From NCBI GenBank assembly GCA_037349315.1, contig JBAIAC010000004.1, positions 33,979,001-34,043,000 of the forward strand: a stretch of DNA of 64,000 nt. The letters are read 5' to 3'. The notes beneath the pieces are model-generated. The model saw only the letters and a list, made by a program, of their open reading frames with translations, was not told where the DNA came from and did no database searches. The position numbers and the translations under genes were made by a program. This DNA comes from Chelydra serpentina. Its lineage: Eukaryota; Chordata; Testudines; Chelydridae. Positions 20,220-32,161 of this stretch are shown piece after piece; positions within the stretch are counted from its first letter, which is position 1, and each line of letters starts with the position of its first letter.

Positions 20220-22560
20220 TAAGTTGTTGCCCCTTTAATATTCTGAAGAAATCCAAATCAAATGAGATGAGATCAGGAACATAACGTGGAGTAGGGGTTT
20301 TTTGATGTTTTTTTAAAAGAGCGGTTCTTTTCTTAAGTTCTTTCTCAATACTTCATATTTTTGACAATGAATGACTAAGGGTAAAATTTTCAAAAGTGCC
20401 TAACTGCCATTTTCAGAAGTGACTTATGTTTTTTTGAAAACTTACTACTAACATGCTGAATTGGGGCCTAAACGCCTTGTCCATAAATGATTTCTGAAAC
20501 TCATATACATTACTTGCACCAATCACCTTCTAACATGGATGTCTTTCTTTGCAAGCATTTTATCATGCCACAATATATGAAAGAGGGCTAGACTGTAACG
20601 TTACAAAGTGCCCTGCATAAGGGGCTGCATGTGGCTGTGCTGCCCCAGCAGCAGATTAGGCTTCATTCCCTGGTTCCTTCTTGTTCCAGGGACGAGGGTC
20701 CATGTCAAGATTTTAATATGACGAAGCTGTTTTGATGGAACACAAAAAAAGAACATGACTTAAGGACTGTACTGAAGAAAACTGGCTAACATTTCAGCCT
20801 CCAGTCCCCAAGTCTTAACGTCCTATTTATTCTGCAGAAAGGGCTGTTCAATGAAATTCACCTCTCGGGGAAAAGGAGAGAGATGGAGTTTTAAAATTCC
20901 ACAAGTGTGTACAGCAATTTTAACTGTCCTGCTTTACTGTAAAGGAAGAATTCAATTTAGAGATGTCTTAAAAGCAAACATTTTCCAATTATTTTTTATT
21001 TTGTGACCACTGTTACGGTTGTCAGAGATGTGTCGGAGAAAACATCTGTGGATGTGTCCACAGATGTGAGATGGAAATTCCCCGTTGCTAATGGTTCCTT
21101 ATTCAGGGCTAGATTGTGAAGTCACTATGACCTGTAAGGAGTAGTGTACGGTTGTGTCATCCCAGGAGCAGACCATGGACAGTTATAATTTGGTCCTTGC
21201 TTCCCCTTCGCTCTGTGGTTGGGGAAAAAAGCTGTGCCAGCGTTTATCTCGCTCAGATTGCTTCCCCCTCGAAAGCTGTGTTGGCTGCCATGCTGGGGAT
21301 GACACTGGAGCCCATTCCCCACCCACTCCCCAGCCTTTTGCACAGCAATAGAAGTAATCGCCCCACGAGTGCAGCTCTCCTCCACCCACCTGTGGCTGAG
21401 CACATAAAATAGCAATGCTGGGAACCTGTGCAGGGAGTTAGGAGGCACCTTTTATGCCCCTTTCCTGCCATGGGAGCAGGGAAGGCAGTCGTGATTGTGT
21501 GCGATACTATTCATACACATATGCATATAGAAAAAGGAACATTAACTTTAGCCCTTCATCTTAGGCACTTAGGCAAACCAAGCTTATTAATATTCGCACG
21601 TACCACAAAATGTTAATCTATTATATTATGAGGGCAATCTGCATCACCCATCCATGCTAAACACCCTCAGAAAAATGCAAAGACAAGACTCACTGCACTG
21701 TAAGTCTTTGGATTTCTTTAAAAAAACCAAGACATTACCTTATTTGTGGTGATCAAAGCTTCATTTTAATTGGCAGCCAGTTAGCTATGAGGGTGAGCAT
21801 TCTAAAAGCTCTGAACACGTCGTGCTGGTCATAAATATTTTGTTAGGTATAAACAAAGCGGCACAGGTTCGCTGTGTTAAGTGGCTGTCAAGTCAGATCA
21901 GTTTTATCGCCTAAGTGAAGAAACATGGCTGTCGACGGTGTGCTGAACTGCTTACCTACGTGATAACTCCAAAACAACTCTACGCAAAGCACCTGCTTAG
22001 CTGATGTTATACACATTGTAAAGGAGATATTTAAATCAGTGACTTCACAAAGACGTGCAGGATATTTGGAGACAGAGAAAATAAATGTTTTCCCATGTAA
22101 AACATGGAGAAATCATCAAATCTCACTCTGTTTGCAATGGTGATTCAGTTTAATCTACACAGTCTCCCCCCACCCACCCCCCATCTTAATACAATGGTAG
22201 CCATTAGTAAATCAGCCTTTGGCACTATCACAGAGAGGTATAGGAGACACTACAGCTTTCCTGAATACTTCAAAGAGTAGTTAACAGGAAATGAGTGGCA
22301 GCTGTTGACTTTTTTCATGCATTCCACTATTTCTAAATGTGCACTGTCAAACATACATATCCATGACACAAGGTACAGAAAGGCATAAACTGTAAAGAGA
22401 GTAGCTCATTGAAGGGCTGGGTTTTGGTGGATGGGAAATGTTGGGATGTGAAGCATGAGCGTCTTTCTTGGGCAATAAAACTGTGCAAATAGCTTGTTGT
22501 GGGCTGTAGGGTTGGGTTGGAAATGTGTGCTTGTCATTGTTTCAGCTATTGAGTTGTCCT
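20220..22560. other. Non-coding stretch with a few short repeat traces
   Basis: A partial hairpin repeat of the AAAAGTGCCTAAC type lies near 20375-20480. The overlapping frames at 21125-21471 lie on both strands without a known domain. No splice-bounded exon could be argued. Confidence 0.3.
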
Positions 22561-22748
22561 GTTTTAAATGCTTTGCACAGCGCCCAGAGGACTGGATTGG
22601 TACTTATTAAATACAAATGAAAGAGCTAGCTAGAATGTAGGTCAGAGTGAAGAAAAGGATCCAAATTCAGACTCCAAACTTAATGAAAAGAAAGGGCCAA
22701 TTGGTATTTGACTGCCATATTTTCTCACTCAGTAGCACAAAATATACT

Positions 22749-22760
22749 AATCTGGAGAAA

Positions 22761-22794
<34 letters not shown>

Positions 22795-22812
22795 ATCTGG
22801 AGAAAATATATT
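22749..22812. repeat. (TA)n microsatellite between two 19-bp direct copies
   Basis: AATCTGGAGAAAATATATT occurs at 22749-22767 and again at 22794-22812, separated by a pure TA run. Slippage or duplication around the TA tract explains the arrangement. Confidence 0.85.
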
Positions 22813-22829
22813 TTATATATATATTTGGA

Positions 22830-24445
22830 TAGCCTCTCCCACCCTTTCTAAGTCACTGTCCTCAACCACCATCCTCCCAGTCGCTTATCTTTGACTCAGC
22901 CCTCTTTCATAACCAGGCTGTGTCTAAATCTTGCCAATTCTTTCTGCATAACATCTGTAAGATTCAGGCTTTTCTCGCCATCCACAAAACTAAGCCTCTT
23001 GCTGTGACCCAAGGATCTCCTGATACCCACTAGCAGAGGTAACACAGGTACATGGGATTACAGAGATCCCCTAGGTTCACAAAAAGGGGTCATGTAAAGT
23101 CTTTACTGAAAGCACATGTCATGACAATCATTGTGAAACACATGTGCAGATAATGTGTATGGAGTTCTGTATGTATACTGAAAACGATGTTTTTTAAGTA
23201 TGTACGTTTAGACAGGTCACCAGAAGGTGATAAACAGATTCTAGGCATGAAGGGGATAATCAACACTTATCTCTCTGCACACCATTGTGTATTGTGTGTC
23301 TCTGGGCCAACTCAATCAGCATAGAAAGAACGGATGTAATGTCCTGTGCGTTACGTTTAGGCCCCAGAAAGTGTGTTATGATTTTATTTTACATGTAGTC
23401 ATTTGTTTACAATATTCTCTCTTTCTATCTATCATTTGAATCTCTGTTCTTGGATAATAAACTTATTACTGTTTTCACTATAAACCTGTTTAAGTGCTGT
23501 GTGTTAAGCAGAGCGATGATCCTGAGGTAAAATCTGTAAACTGGTGTGTGCTATTCCTTTGGGAGTAGAGAATCTGTGTGTTCAGAGAATCAGGGGTTGG
23601 GCACGCCAAGGGGATGCTCGGGGGGCTCAGGGGATGGTGTGTGCCTATCACTTGCCTGCAGAGGGAGGGAGAGCAGAGCCCACGAAGGCTGAGAGGGGAG
23701 TACTCGTCCCACCTTCAGCCAGTGTTGCCAGGAAGCTGACCCGTGGCAGATACAGATGAGGCTTCCTCACACTAAGGGCAGATGGTAGCGAGGTGCCTCA
23801 CAACCCTGGGCACCCCTGGGAAGCATCACACTCATCCAGGCTCTCATAATCTCTGTCCATGAAAAATTCAATCTTTCCGTGCTCATATCCATTCAGAATG
23901 CTGTTGCAAGGATCATTTTCCTATAGCCAATTGCATTTACCACGTCCCCTCTCTCTTTGCATCCCTTCACTAGCTCCCTTTTCTTCATTGCTTCAAACAT
24001 AAGCTACTTGTCTTTGCTATCAAGACCCTTTATAGTCTATCCACACCCTACCTATCATCCTCCATATGCTATCAAGATGTTGACCCTGCCTCCAATTGGT
24101 CAATGATGACAGCCTCCGTACTGTCCCTCACAATGGGAGGTGCTCCCTGGGAACATCTGCAAAGCTACCTCATTGTCCTCTTTCAGATCTCTCCTTAACT
24201 CTCCTCTGCTGTGACGCCTACAAAACACTTGCCAATGGTTAGGCAGCCTGTGCCTATCATTCTGACGAAATTGTCCCACTGAACTCCCCCCCCCCCCCGT
24301 CAATCAATCTGTACCTATCTGTTGTCTCTTGTCTTACCCATAGATTGTAAGCTCTTTGGGGCGTTGCCTTTTTGTTCTATGTTTTTCCAGTGCATAGCAC
24401 AATGAGGTCCTGGTCTGTGACTTCACTGATGACTTAGGGCAAGAC
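22830..24445 (+). mobile_element. L2-like LINE remnant, interrupted by a probable LTR
   Basis: The left part (22830-23022) and right part (23823-24445) read as one decayed LINE 3' region. Translated fragments resemble the C-terminal tail of reptile L2-type ORF2, for example NICKATSLSSF in the right part. The element ends with ATAGATTGTAAGCTCTTTGG and CAATGAGGTCCTGGTC, the common L2-type 3' end also seen at 40745-40880. Many stops and shifts show it is inactive. Confidence 0.55.
23023..23822 (+). mobile_element. Probable solo LTR inserted in the L2-like remnant
   Basis: The block begins TGATACCCACTAGCAG and ends GGGAAGCATCACA, so it has TG...CA ends. Inside, CTTGGATAATAAACTTATTA supplies a polyadenylation-like signal near 23457, followed by the GTGTTAAGCAGAG region and a GC-richer 3' part. 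The flanking four bases are CTCC and CTCA, a weak duplication match. No internal viral genes are present. Family not identified. Confidence 0.5.
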
Positions 24446-25243
24446 TTTTTTTAGGTAAAGGCACCCAAACAAATTCAGCACTAGGACAGACACTATGACC
24501 CTAGGCAGCTGTGGTGGAAGATGCAGTCACCTGGATGTAGAAATACTCTTACTCCACCTAAGGATACTTATCTCTATGGATCATTCCCTCAATGACCAGC
24601 CCTCATGAGAGCAGGGGTCAAAAGGCTTTCACTGACCTCTTAATTCTAGTATGTTTTGCTTCTTCCATGAATTTATGCTGCCAATGCATGGCAGAATCTG
24701 ACCTCAAAGCCAACAGGGCAGACAGGCTCCATGACTTAATGCAACTCTTAGCAAGCTTTTCCTGGCAACAGGCCAAGAACATCACCTCTCTAACAAGCAC
24801 AGCCCTTGCCTGCTTGGTGTGAGAAAGTGACTTAGCTTCTTATCTGGTTTCCCCATACAGCAGCCGATACTCTATCCGCTCAGGCATCAGGATAGCTAGC
24901 CCCTCATCTGCGTTTTAAACAGAAAGGCTTGCATTAAAAGTTTCAGCCAAAGGCACCAAGTCAGAGAAAACTAACTCAAGAATGCTTTCCCCCTTTTAGC
25001 TGGGGGGAAGAGGGGAAATCACACACTAGTTATTCTTCCTTTTCAGGACAGTATTTTGTGTGTGCTTAATATACTAACTCAAAATCAAAGGCACAAATCT
25101 CCTTCCTCCTCCCACAGATTTAATACCCTCTACTATTGTGTTCTGTGGTTCAACACCACAGAGAATTTTATGGGATTGGTAGAAGGAGGTTGTTTCTGCT
25201 TCCATTTTCAAAGAATTCAGGCTGCTTGAGGTTTGATTGCTTG
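24446..25243. other. Non-coding stretch, nothing recognised
   Basis: Opposing frames near 24592-24822 overlap and carry no known domain. No repeat ends were seen. Confidence 0.3.
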
Positions 25244-25251
25244 TCTTAGCT

Positions 25252-25480
25252 CGGTGTTTCTCAACTGTGGTCCACCACTTCTTCAGGGAAAGCCCCTGGC
25301 GCGGCGGGCCGGTGTGCTTACCTGCCGCGTCTGCAAGTTTGGCCGGTCGTGGCTCCCACTGGCCGCGGTTCGCTGCTCCAAGCCAATGGGGGCTACAGGA
25401 TGCAGTGGACAGCACATCCCTCGGCCCGCACCACATCCCACAGCCCCCATTGGCCTGTGGACCACAGTTGAGAACCACCG
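25252..25480. mobile_element. hAT-type GC-rich element with CCAAT-bearing internal palindrome
   Basis: The ends are CGGTGTTTCTCAACTGTGGT and ACCACAGTTGAGAACCACCG. A perfect 8-bp duplication TCTTAGCT lies at 25244-25251 and 25481-25488. Inside, GCCAATGGGGGCT and AGCCCCCATTGGCC form inverted arms, each with a CCAAT motif. The frames across it on both strands come from this palindromic sequence. Confidence 0.9.
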
Positions 25481-25539
25481 TCTTAGCTCATAAGCATATA
25501 TTTGGATTTTGCAAGCTTACCCTTGTCCTTGCCTTGTCC

Positions 25540-25660
25540 CGGCTTGACAAAGCCCTGGCTGGGATGATTTAGTTGGGGTTGGTCCTGCTTTGAGCAGGGG
25601 GTTGGACTAGATGACCTCCTGAGGTCTCTTCCAACCCCAATCTTTTATGATTCTATGATT
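25540..25660 (+). mobile_element. CR1 LINE 3' tail
   Basis: GGCTTGACAAAGCCCTGGCT, then GGTCCTGCTTTGAGCAGGGG, GGACTAGATGACCTCCTGAG and the terminal ATGATTCTATGAT form a characteristic turtle CR1 3' end. Only the last 120 bases are present. Confidence 0.85.
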
Positions 25661-26139
25661 ACAAGGAAACAAAACCCAGACAGTTTATAGAGAAATAAAT
25701 AAACGGGTTGAAGAGAATAAAAGAGTTAGCAAATTCTGTGCCACCATTTGGTGCTGCTGTGGGACTGCAACAAAAGTTGACTCCTTTTTCCTTATTTAAC
25801 AAAGACAACTGTGAATGCCATGTGTCCAGACTTTGTGCACACTCACACAAGTTTAAATATGCAGTTCAGTCAGGCCCCAGTTTGCATCTGTGTAGAGAGA
25901 AATATTAAAGATATCTAAACCCCAGAAAATCAGTGTCTGAAGAATGTGTGATGTAGGATATGTTGAGATATGTCTGAGGTAGATGACTGTGTGTGTATAT
26001 GTATTTGTGTTTACACATGTGTATATATATTTGCTCTGTAACATTCATGCATACCTACAAATGAATATATTGAGGCTGCAAAGTCAAACACTCAAAAGTT
26101 AGGAAATGCCAGAATTAAGGTTGCCTTTGCAGTCCTAGT

Positions 26140-26800
26140 CTTCCCCCAGTCTCAATCCCAGTCTCGCCCCACACTTCTGGTTCCTTGTCCCCAATAACCT
26201 TGCCCAACCAGTCCTGATCTCCAGGCTCTTCATCCTCTCTCTCTTCCCGCCATCCTCCCTCAGCCTCTAGTTGCCTCCCCCACCCGCAAACCATGTTCCC
26301 AGTCTCCACTGGCTCCCTGTCCCAGTCTCCGTCCCTGTGCCCCTTATCTAGTCCCCCATTCTTTGTCCCAGTTTCTTTGCCCAGCCAGTCCCAGTTCTCC
26401 CCCGACACCCTGACTCCTCACTGGATCTGTCTCCCCTCCCCACACCCATTAGATCTCAGTCCCAGTGTTCTTGTCCACCAAGTCCTAGTTTCCCTGCTGA
26501 GCCCTCATCCAATCTCAGTCTCTCCCCACTCACTGGTTCCCAGTTCTCTCCTGCCTCCCATTTCCATCTCCATCTCCCAGTCTCCTTGCCCAGACAGTCC
26601 AAGTCTCCTCTAAGATCGGACTAGATTATTAAATGGTCCCTTTGGGCCTTTAAAAAAAAATCTATGAATCATCCTCTCTTCTGGCTCCCACTGCTAGTCT
26701 TCCTCTTTTCTCCCCAGCTGGCTCCAGTCCCAGTCATGTGTCTCTCCTGCTCTTAGGCTCTTTGTCCCAATCTGCTCCCCCACCCCCACTAAGTCCTGCT
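26140..26800. repeat. Pyrimidine-rich irregular minisatellite
   Basis: The plus strand is a long C/T-rich tract built from variants of TCCCAGTCTCC and TTGCCCAGCCAGTCCC, repeated many times with irregular spacing. It is interrupted at 26613-26669 by a CR1 tail. The open frames on both strands (Ser/Pro-rich on plus) are products of this composition. Confidence 0.7.
26613..26669 (+). mobile_element. CR1 LINE 3' tail inside the minisatellite
   Basis: AGATCGGACTAGATTATTAA, GGTCCCTTTGGGCC and AAATCTATGAATC form a very short CR1 3' end. Pyrimidine-rich repeat continues on both sides, so the CR1 inserted into it. Confidence 0.75.
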
Positions 26801-27761
26801 CTTACTCCTTTGCATTTAATCAGGCAATTTCCTCCTCCATGCTGGGGTGTGTGTTTGTGTGGGTGGGTGTGTGTCAATGAGAACATACGAGAGACAAATC
26901 TCCTTCTTTTCAGTGTCGGGCCCTGCACAGCCCACAGTAGCTCTAAGCGGCAATTGCAAGGAAAGGCCTGCTCAGCCTCATTTAAAGTCTAGCAAAGTTA
27001 TAAGCAACTGAAAGCAGAGTCTTGTAATGGGAAATATTGGGCAACATTAATAGGTAGTACTATCAGCCCCGCCTACAATACACCCAAACATCTACCACAT
27101 ATATCCACATGTATAGTGGTGGTCTGTGTATAATAAATTGCAGAACCATCTTAATTCCAAAAGCATGTGCAAACTGTATTTGTCATGTACCTTCAAAGAA
27201 CTGGGCTAACAAGGGCTCCCCGTGGCTGCAGTTGTATCCGGGACTCCCGGGTTATGCACGCAGGTTAATGAATCTGGGGATTCTCCATGGTGTTGGAATG
27301 GAGCTAATGTGGTGCTGAGTGGCAGTCGACACCTCCTTTTATGCAGGATAGGGGAGGTCAGTGTATGGACTATCCCCTCCATGCATGGATCTAAGAGGAT
27401 GAATCCAGGCCAAGGTAATACATGGAGCCTACCTTTACAGACAAAGGGATATAACAAACAATCCAATATCATTTTTAAAGCTCTATAAATGTCTCTGTAA
27501 CTGCCTTCCTCTGCCATCTGTCATATAGAGAATACCTGATGGTGTGAGGTGTTTCACTGATTTTATTCACACTCCCTTGGGATGACAGCATAATTTAGTC
27601 ATGGCTCAGCACCGGTGAATAATCCAGCTGTTTCATACTAAAGGGAATATAACCCTTTTACCAGACCATGCATATGCACGGACATACACAAACACACTTT
27701 TATGTGTAGGCTTGGAAGATTTAATTTTTATTGGTAAATGTCAATAAACCTCTGTTTCACT
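26801..27761. other. Non-coding stretch, nothing recognised
   Basis: Includes a short GT-rich tract near 26848-26876. Opposite-strand frames at 27206-27517 show no known domain. Confidence 0.3.
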
Positions 27762-28440
27762 AAAACAACGGGGAGTCCGGTGGCACCTTAAAGACTAACA
27801 GATTTATTTGGGCATAAGCTTTTGTGGGTAAAAAGCCCACTTCTTCAGATGCATGGAGTGAAAATTACAGCTACAGGCATAAATATATACTGGCACATGA
27901 AGAGAAGGGAGTTACCTTACAAGTGGAGAACCAATGTTGAAGGCCAATTCAGTCAGGGTGGATGTGGTCCACTCCCAATAATTGATTAGGAGGTGTCAAT
28001 ACCAAGAGAGGGAAAATGGCTTTTGTAGTGAGCCAGCCACTCCCAGTCCCTATTCAAGCCCAAATTGATGGTGTTAAGTTTGCGAATGAATTGTAGTTCA
28101 GCAGTTTCTCTTTGAAGTCTGTTTTTGAAGGTTTTTTTTGTTGAAGAATGGCTACTTTTAAATCTGTTATTGAGTGTCCAGGGAGATTGAAGTGTTCTCC
28201 TACTGGCTTTTGTATGTTACCATTCCTGATGTCTGATTTGTGTCCATTTATCCTTTTACATAGAGACTGTCCGGTTTGGCCAATGTACATGGCAGAGGGG
28301 GCATTGCTGGCACATGATGACATATAACACATTAGTAGATGTGCAGGTGAATGAGCCCCGCTGGTGTGGTTGGGTCCTATGATGGTGCTAAAACAAAATA
28401 TCCCCATGATCTCAGAAATAAATGCTCTGGCCAGGGTTGC
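27762..28440 (-). mobile_element. Penelope-like element, 5'-truncated, copy 2
   Basis: The conserved 3'-terminal block lies at the left in reverse (GTGGCACCTTAAAGACTAAC, TTTATTTGGGCATAAGCTTT, CCCACTTCTTCAGATGCATG). The minus strand to its right encodes the endonuclease domain at 28054-28407. The reverse transcriptase is absent. Exact 5' junction and target duplication are not resolved. Confidence 0.82.
28054..28407 (-). pseudogene. GIY-YIG endonuclease domain of a Penelope-like element, 5'-truncated
   Basis: This 117-codon frame carries a Cys-rich lead-in, the YIG motif as MYIGQTG (residues 40-46), then CKRINGHKSDI with R52 and H56, and PVGEHFNLPGHSI with E71 and N74. These are the positions expected for the GIY-YIG fold in Penelope-like elements, where the domain follows the reverse transcriptase and makes the nick used to prime copying. 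The frame ends soon after the domain, followed by a non-coding tail to the 3' terminus. No reverse transcriptase precedes it, and the first 25 or so residues diverge from the family. It is a dead 3' fragment whose nuclease core happens to remain open. Confidence 0.8.
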
Positions 28441-29167
28441 TTTTTAATGACTAACAACCCACATTAAAGGCATACCAAAAACTGTAAGATTTTGTCTTCC
28501 CAATTAATCAATTGAAGTACACACACAAATAAAAAAGGACTATTTTATCTAATCTCAAGTAAATTAGATCTGACACAATAATATATCAAATATTTTGCTT
28601 CTTGCAACATAATTAAAATCCATTTCAAAATGCCAGAAGCAGAGACTTCTACATTCTGAAAAACTTGACTAGAACATGCCTCAACCTACTCTCTGGATTT
28701 CATACTCCTCAGTTACTGACACTTTTGCCCTAGAAGGTCAATCATTTAAAAAGAAGACATTTTGCCTTTTTAGAGCCTTATATATCAATAGAATTACTGA
28801 AGGAAGAATCTCACCGAAGGCCCTTAATGAAACATTCAATTAAACCCCCAAAATCAATAAACCCTTTGAAGTGGTATTCTCAAGTACAACTTGCCTCATT
28901 TTCTGAACTGCTAGCATCAAATAGATTTCCAAGCAACTTTTCATAAAAGTAAATAGGTAGAAATTGTCATATTAGACATGGAGACCATGAGTCAATCGAT
29001 ATGAACTTTTATGCCCTCTTGATGCTTTGGAATTGCAGCCTTAACAAATACTAAACAAACCAAAAAAACCTTATTCAGTGGCAGCCATTTGGGGCCCAGA
29101 GGTCCATGTTAGATGATCCTGACACAGGATGAGAGAGTTAACTCTTGATTGAGTGTGCAAAAGCAGA
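28441..29167. other. AT-rich stretch, nothing recognised
   Basis: No gene or transposon end could be supported. Confidence 0.3.
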
Positions 29168-29175
29168 TTTTAGAT

Positions 29176-29475
29176 CAGGGGTAGGCAACCTATGGCATGG
29201 GTGCCAAAGGCAGCATGCGAGCTGATTTTCAGTGGCACTCACACTACCTGGGTCCTGGCCACCGGTCTGGGGGGGCTTTCCATTTTAATTTTATTTTAAT
29301 TGAAGCTTCTTAAACATTTTAAAAACCTTATTTACTTTACAGACAACAATAGTTTAGTTATATATTAAAGGCTTATAGAAAGAGACCTTCTAAAAACGTT
29401 AAAATGTATTACTGGCACACAAAACCTTAAATTAGAAGACTCGGCACACCACTTCTGAAAGGTTGCCGACCCCTG
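29176..29475. mobile_element. hAT-type element with CAGGGGTAGGCAACC ends
   Basis: The ends CAGGGGTAGGCAACCTATGG and AGGTTGCCGACCCCTG are inverted. A perfect 8-bp duplication TTTTAGAT lies at 29168-29175 and 29476-29483. The 300-bp body is AT-rich after a GC-rich start and has no coding capacity. Confidence 0.92.
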
Positions 29476-29483
29476 TTTTAGAT

Positions 29484-31127
29484 ACTTAACTTGTTCCTAC
29501 AACTATCAGGAATCGACTCATGCCCAGATTGTCCCCAGTTGTAGAGAAACTCATAAGAGATGAGGTGGCTGAGGGGATAGACTATTTCATGACAATTTTT
29601 CATGGAATGATCCCTTTCAGAGAGAGAGAGTATGTGTGTGTGCGCACGCTGATTCCCTGCTGAGTTTCAGGGCAGGGAAGTCAGAGAAACGGAGGAGCAA
29701 AGAAGTCTGCAGGATCTCCTTGTACTCTTCCAGAGTCCCACAGACTCCAATGTGACTTAGCCAGGGCTCAGAGATCCACAGCAATGGTCTCAGTGCAGAA
29801 CAGAGACCTGTCTACAACAGCAGGGTGCCAACTGCAAAGGATTGAAAAGTATCTGTCAGTTTGTTTTATTTAGATTTTTACCACTGTGTTTCATTGACCT
29901 TTACAATATTAAATCACTCAGGGTCCAGGCATGAAGGGTGCTCATTTCTTCGTGGGAGGTGCTAAGTGCCCCCAACTCCCATAACAGTCAATAGGCATTT
30001 TACAGGAACTACACACCACTTTTCAGCACCGGCCCCTCTATGTATGTACTTGACCTCTGTAGCCTCATACCTGGACTGCCAGGGTATTTATTAGATATTT
30101 AAAAATAATTCACCAATGGTTATTAAGCATGAAACTTATCCAGAGCTTTAAGCAATTCTAATCCGCTTAAAGGACAATGACATAATAATGAAGGTTTAAT
30201 AAGGAGGTTCCTGACTCAAAATGATGGCATTTTTATGCAACATCACCAAATTCTGTCTTGATGTTTTCATACAAAAACCTCAATGTTATGAGCTTATGAT
30301 GCACAAGTATGTTGCATGAGAGGGATGGATGTAGGGGAAGGGAACAGGACTAGAAGAATCAAGCGAAGGAGATACCGGTGTCATTCTTTTTCCATAATAT
30401 ACATCAAGAGAAGTGTAAAAGAAATACCCATAGTGCTCCTGAGAAGAGAGCTGCAACACCTTTCCCGCTTTTCAGCTCACAATCCTGACACTGCTTTCCT
30501 AAAGTTATTCTCACTCCTGTGCAGCTCCACATCTTATTTTGTTTATTTTGAAATATAATTCAGTGTCACTCCCACAATGTGTTAAAAACATTAATATGCA
30601 GGTGCCAAATACAGAATCCACTCACACAATCTTTCCAAACTCATAATAGCTTTGCGACCTCCAAATCAATTATATATTGTTGGAAACAATTAAATTAATG
30701 GAGTTATTAACTATTGCATATTTTTCATGTAAATGTCCTCATTTGTAATCCTGCCTGGTGTTGCTTTATGCGAAGGATTGTATGCTTTCTAATAACGGTC
30801 TTGAACCTTTGATTGACATTGAAGAACATTATTGGAAAAACAGAAAGTTAAATTTTGTGTGTTTAATTTTGGGCAGGAATAGTTGTATGCAGTTAAGATT
30901 AAACAGTTGGCCAGACACATTAAAAGAGAAGCAAAAAGATATTCTGTATTTAAACTTATTGCCAAATGCTCTCACTTGGTCTGAAAATTATTAATTGACA
31001 AAATAAAACTTCGTGGCATTCCATGAGCAACAGGACTTTATGTTATGATATCAGTTAATCTAATATTGACATTCAGTGCTATAATGGTTTAGGGTTTGTC
31101 AGTATTTCAGTAGCACTCATATATTAT
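29484..31127. other. Non-coding stretch, nothing recognised
   Basis: The frames at 30316-30558 and 30758-30994 have no recognisable domain, and no splice context was evident. A GT-rich tract lies near 29626-29646. Confidence 0.3.
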
Positions 31128-31269
31128 GGGCCAAAGTTTCAAAGGTGCCTAAAAATGCGGATAGATGCCTAACTCCTACTGAAATAAATGAGAGCTAGGT
31201 GCTTTTGAAAATCCCACTAGGTGCCAATGTGCATCTTTAGGTGCCTTGATACTTTGAAAAATCTGGCCC
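31128..31269. mobile_element. Small hairpin element, same family as 6688-6799
   Basis: The left end GGGCCAAAGTTTCAAAGGTG and the right end CTTTGAAAAATCTGGCCC are inverted, and TGCCTAA/TTAGGTGCC blocks pair inside. It is similar in size and termini to the element within the MIR at 6605-6940. Confidence 0.65.
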
Positions 31270-31639
31270 GACAGCAGTAGGTTTGTGTTGTATTGAAATA
31301 ATGTGAAAAAAAACATTGAAACAATCTAAAAGACTGCCACGTGGAGGGGAGGGGGTACCGTCTGAAAACTCTCTACAGCTAAAGGGAAAGGAAACAAAGG
31401 ATGTTGTTAAAATGAAAGCCCTACTTACTACTTTACATTTCAAATGCTTGGATTGTTTTTCCTTCTTTTTCTGATATATTCCATAAAAGATTAAAATAAT
31501 ATTTAATGGCGTGTTTGCCCTGGTACTAAGCAGGCTGAGGTCTCTGTATACCAAACCCCCAACTTTTTTTACATAGTTTAAGGTTGGACAGTGACAGGGT
31601 CATGCTAATGCCTTTGACTCTTTGGGCCCATTTATTCCA

Positions 31640-31836
31640 TCTAAATTAACACTACAACCCCCTGCAGGATTGGAGGGCACAGAGAGGCTCCCAACCCCAG
31701 CAGCTGCAGCATGAGATCCAGACCCAGAGATAAGAGGCAGTGATTTTTAAGCAGAAAAAAAACAGAAAGGGGCATGAGCCCCTCCCTATGGCTCCTTGTG
31801 GGAGCCATGGCTCAGAGTTTGGGATGCACTGTTCTA
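31640..31836. mobile_element. Possible one-ended hAT fragment
   Basis: The right side ends CAGAGTTTGGGATGCACTG, which resembles an hAT terminus, and the preceding sequence is GC-rich as in other copies. No matching left end or target duplication was found. Confidence 0.25.
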
Positions 31837-32027
31837 GAGAAACAGAAAATGTGGTTCTAATCTTTTAAAACATATGCAGAGAGCCTGGCAAGTACCATTA
31901 AAGATAAATAGCAATGTATAGACTCTTTCAAGAGTGATGAGGGTCAGACCACTGAAAAGTATATCACCTGGAACAGTCCTGCAATGGTATGGCAAAGGAC
32001 TAGACAACCATTCTTTCCCATCTCTAA

Positions 32028-32153
32028 CAGTGACGTTGGAACAATTTTTTAGTGGGGGTGCTGAAAGCCATTGAACAAAACTGTAAGCCCTGTATATGAT
32101 GGAAACCCCTTCAAGCCAGGGCATGCTGCCGCACCCCTAGCTCCACCACCCTG
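32028..32153. mobile_element. Short hAT-type MITE with CAGTGACGTTGGAAC end
   Basis: The left end is CAGTGACGTTGGAACAATTT and the right end, complemented, is CAGGGTGGTGGAGCTAGGGG. A perfect 8-bp duplication ATCTCTAA lies at 32020-32027 and 32154-32161. The 126-bp body includes GGGGGTGCTG opposite a GCCGCACCCC block. Confidence 0.85.
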
Positions 32154-32161
32154 ATCTCTAA

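Noticed and set aside
26115..26613. Ser/Pro-rich and Glu/Gly-rich frames
   Set aside because: They are translations of the pyrimidine-rich minisatellite on its two strands.
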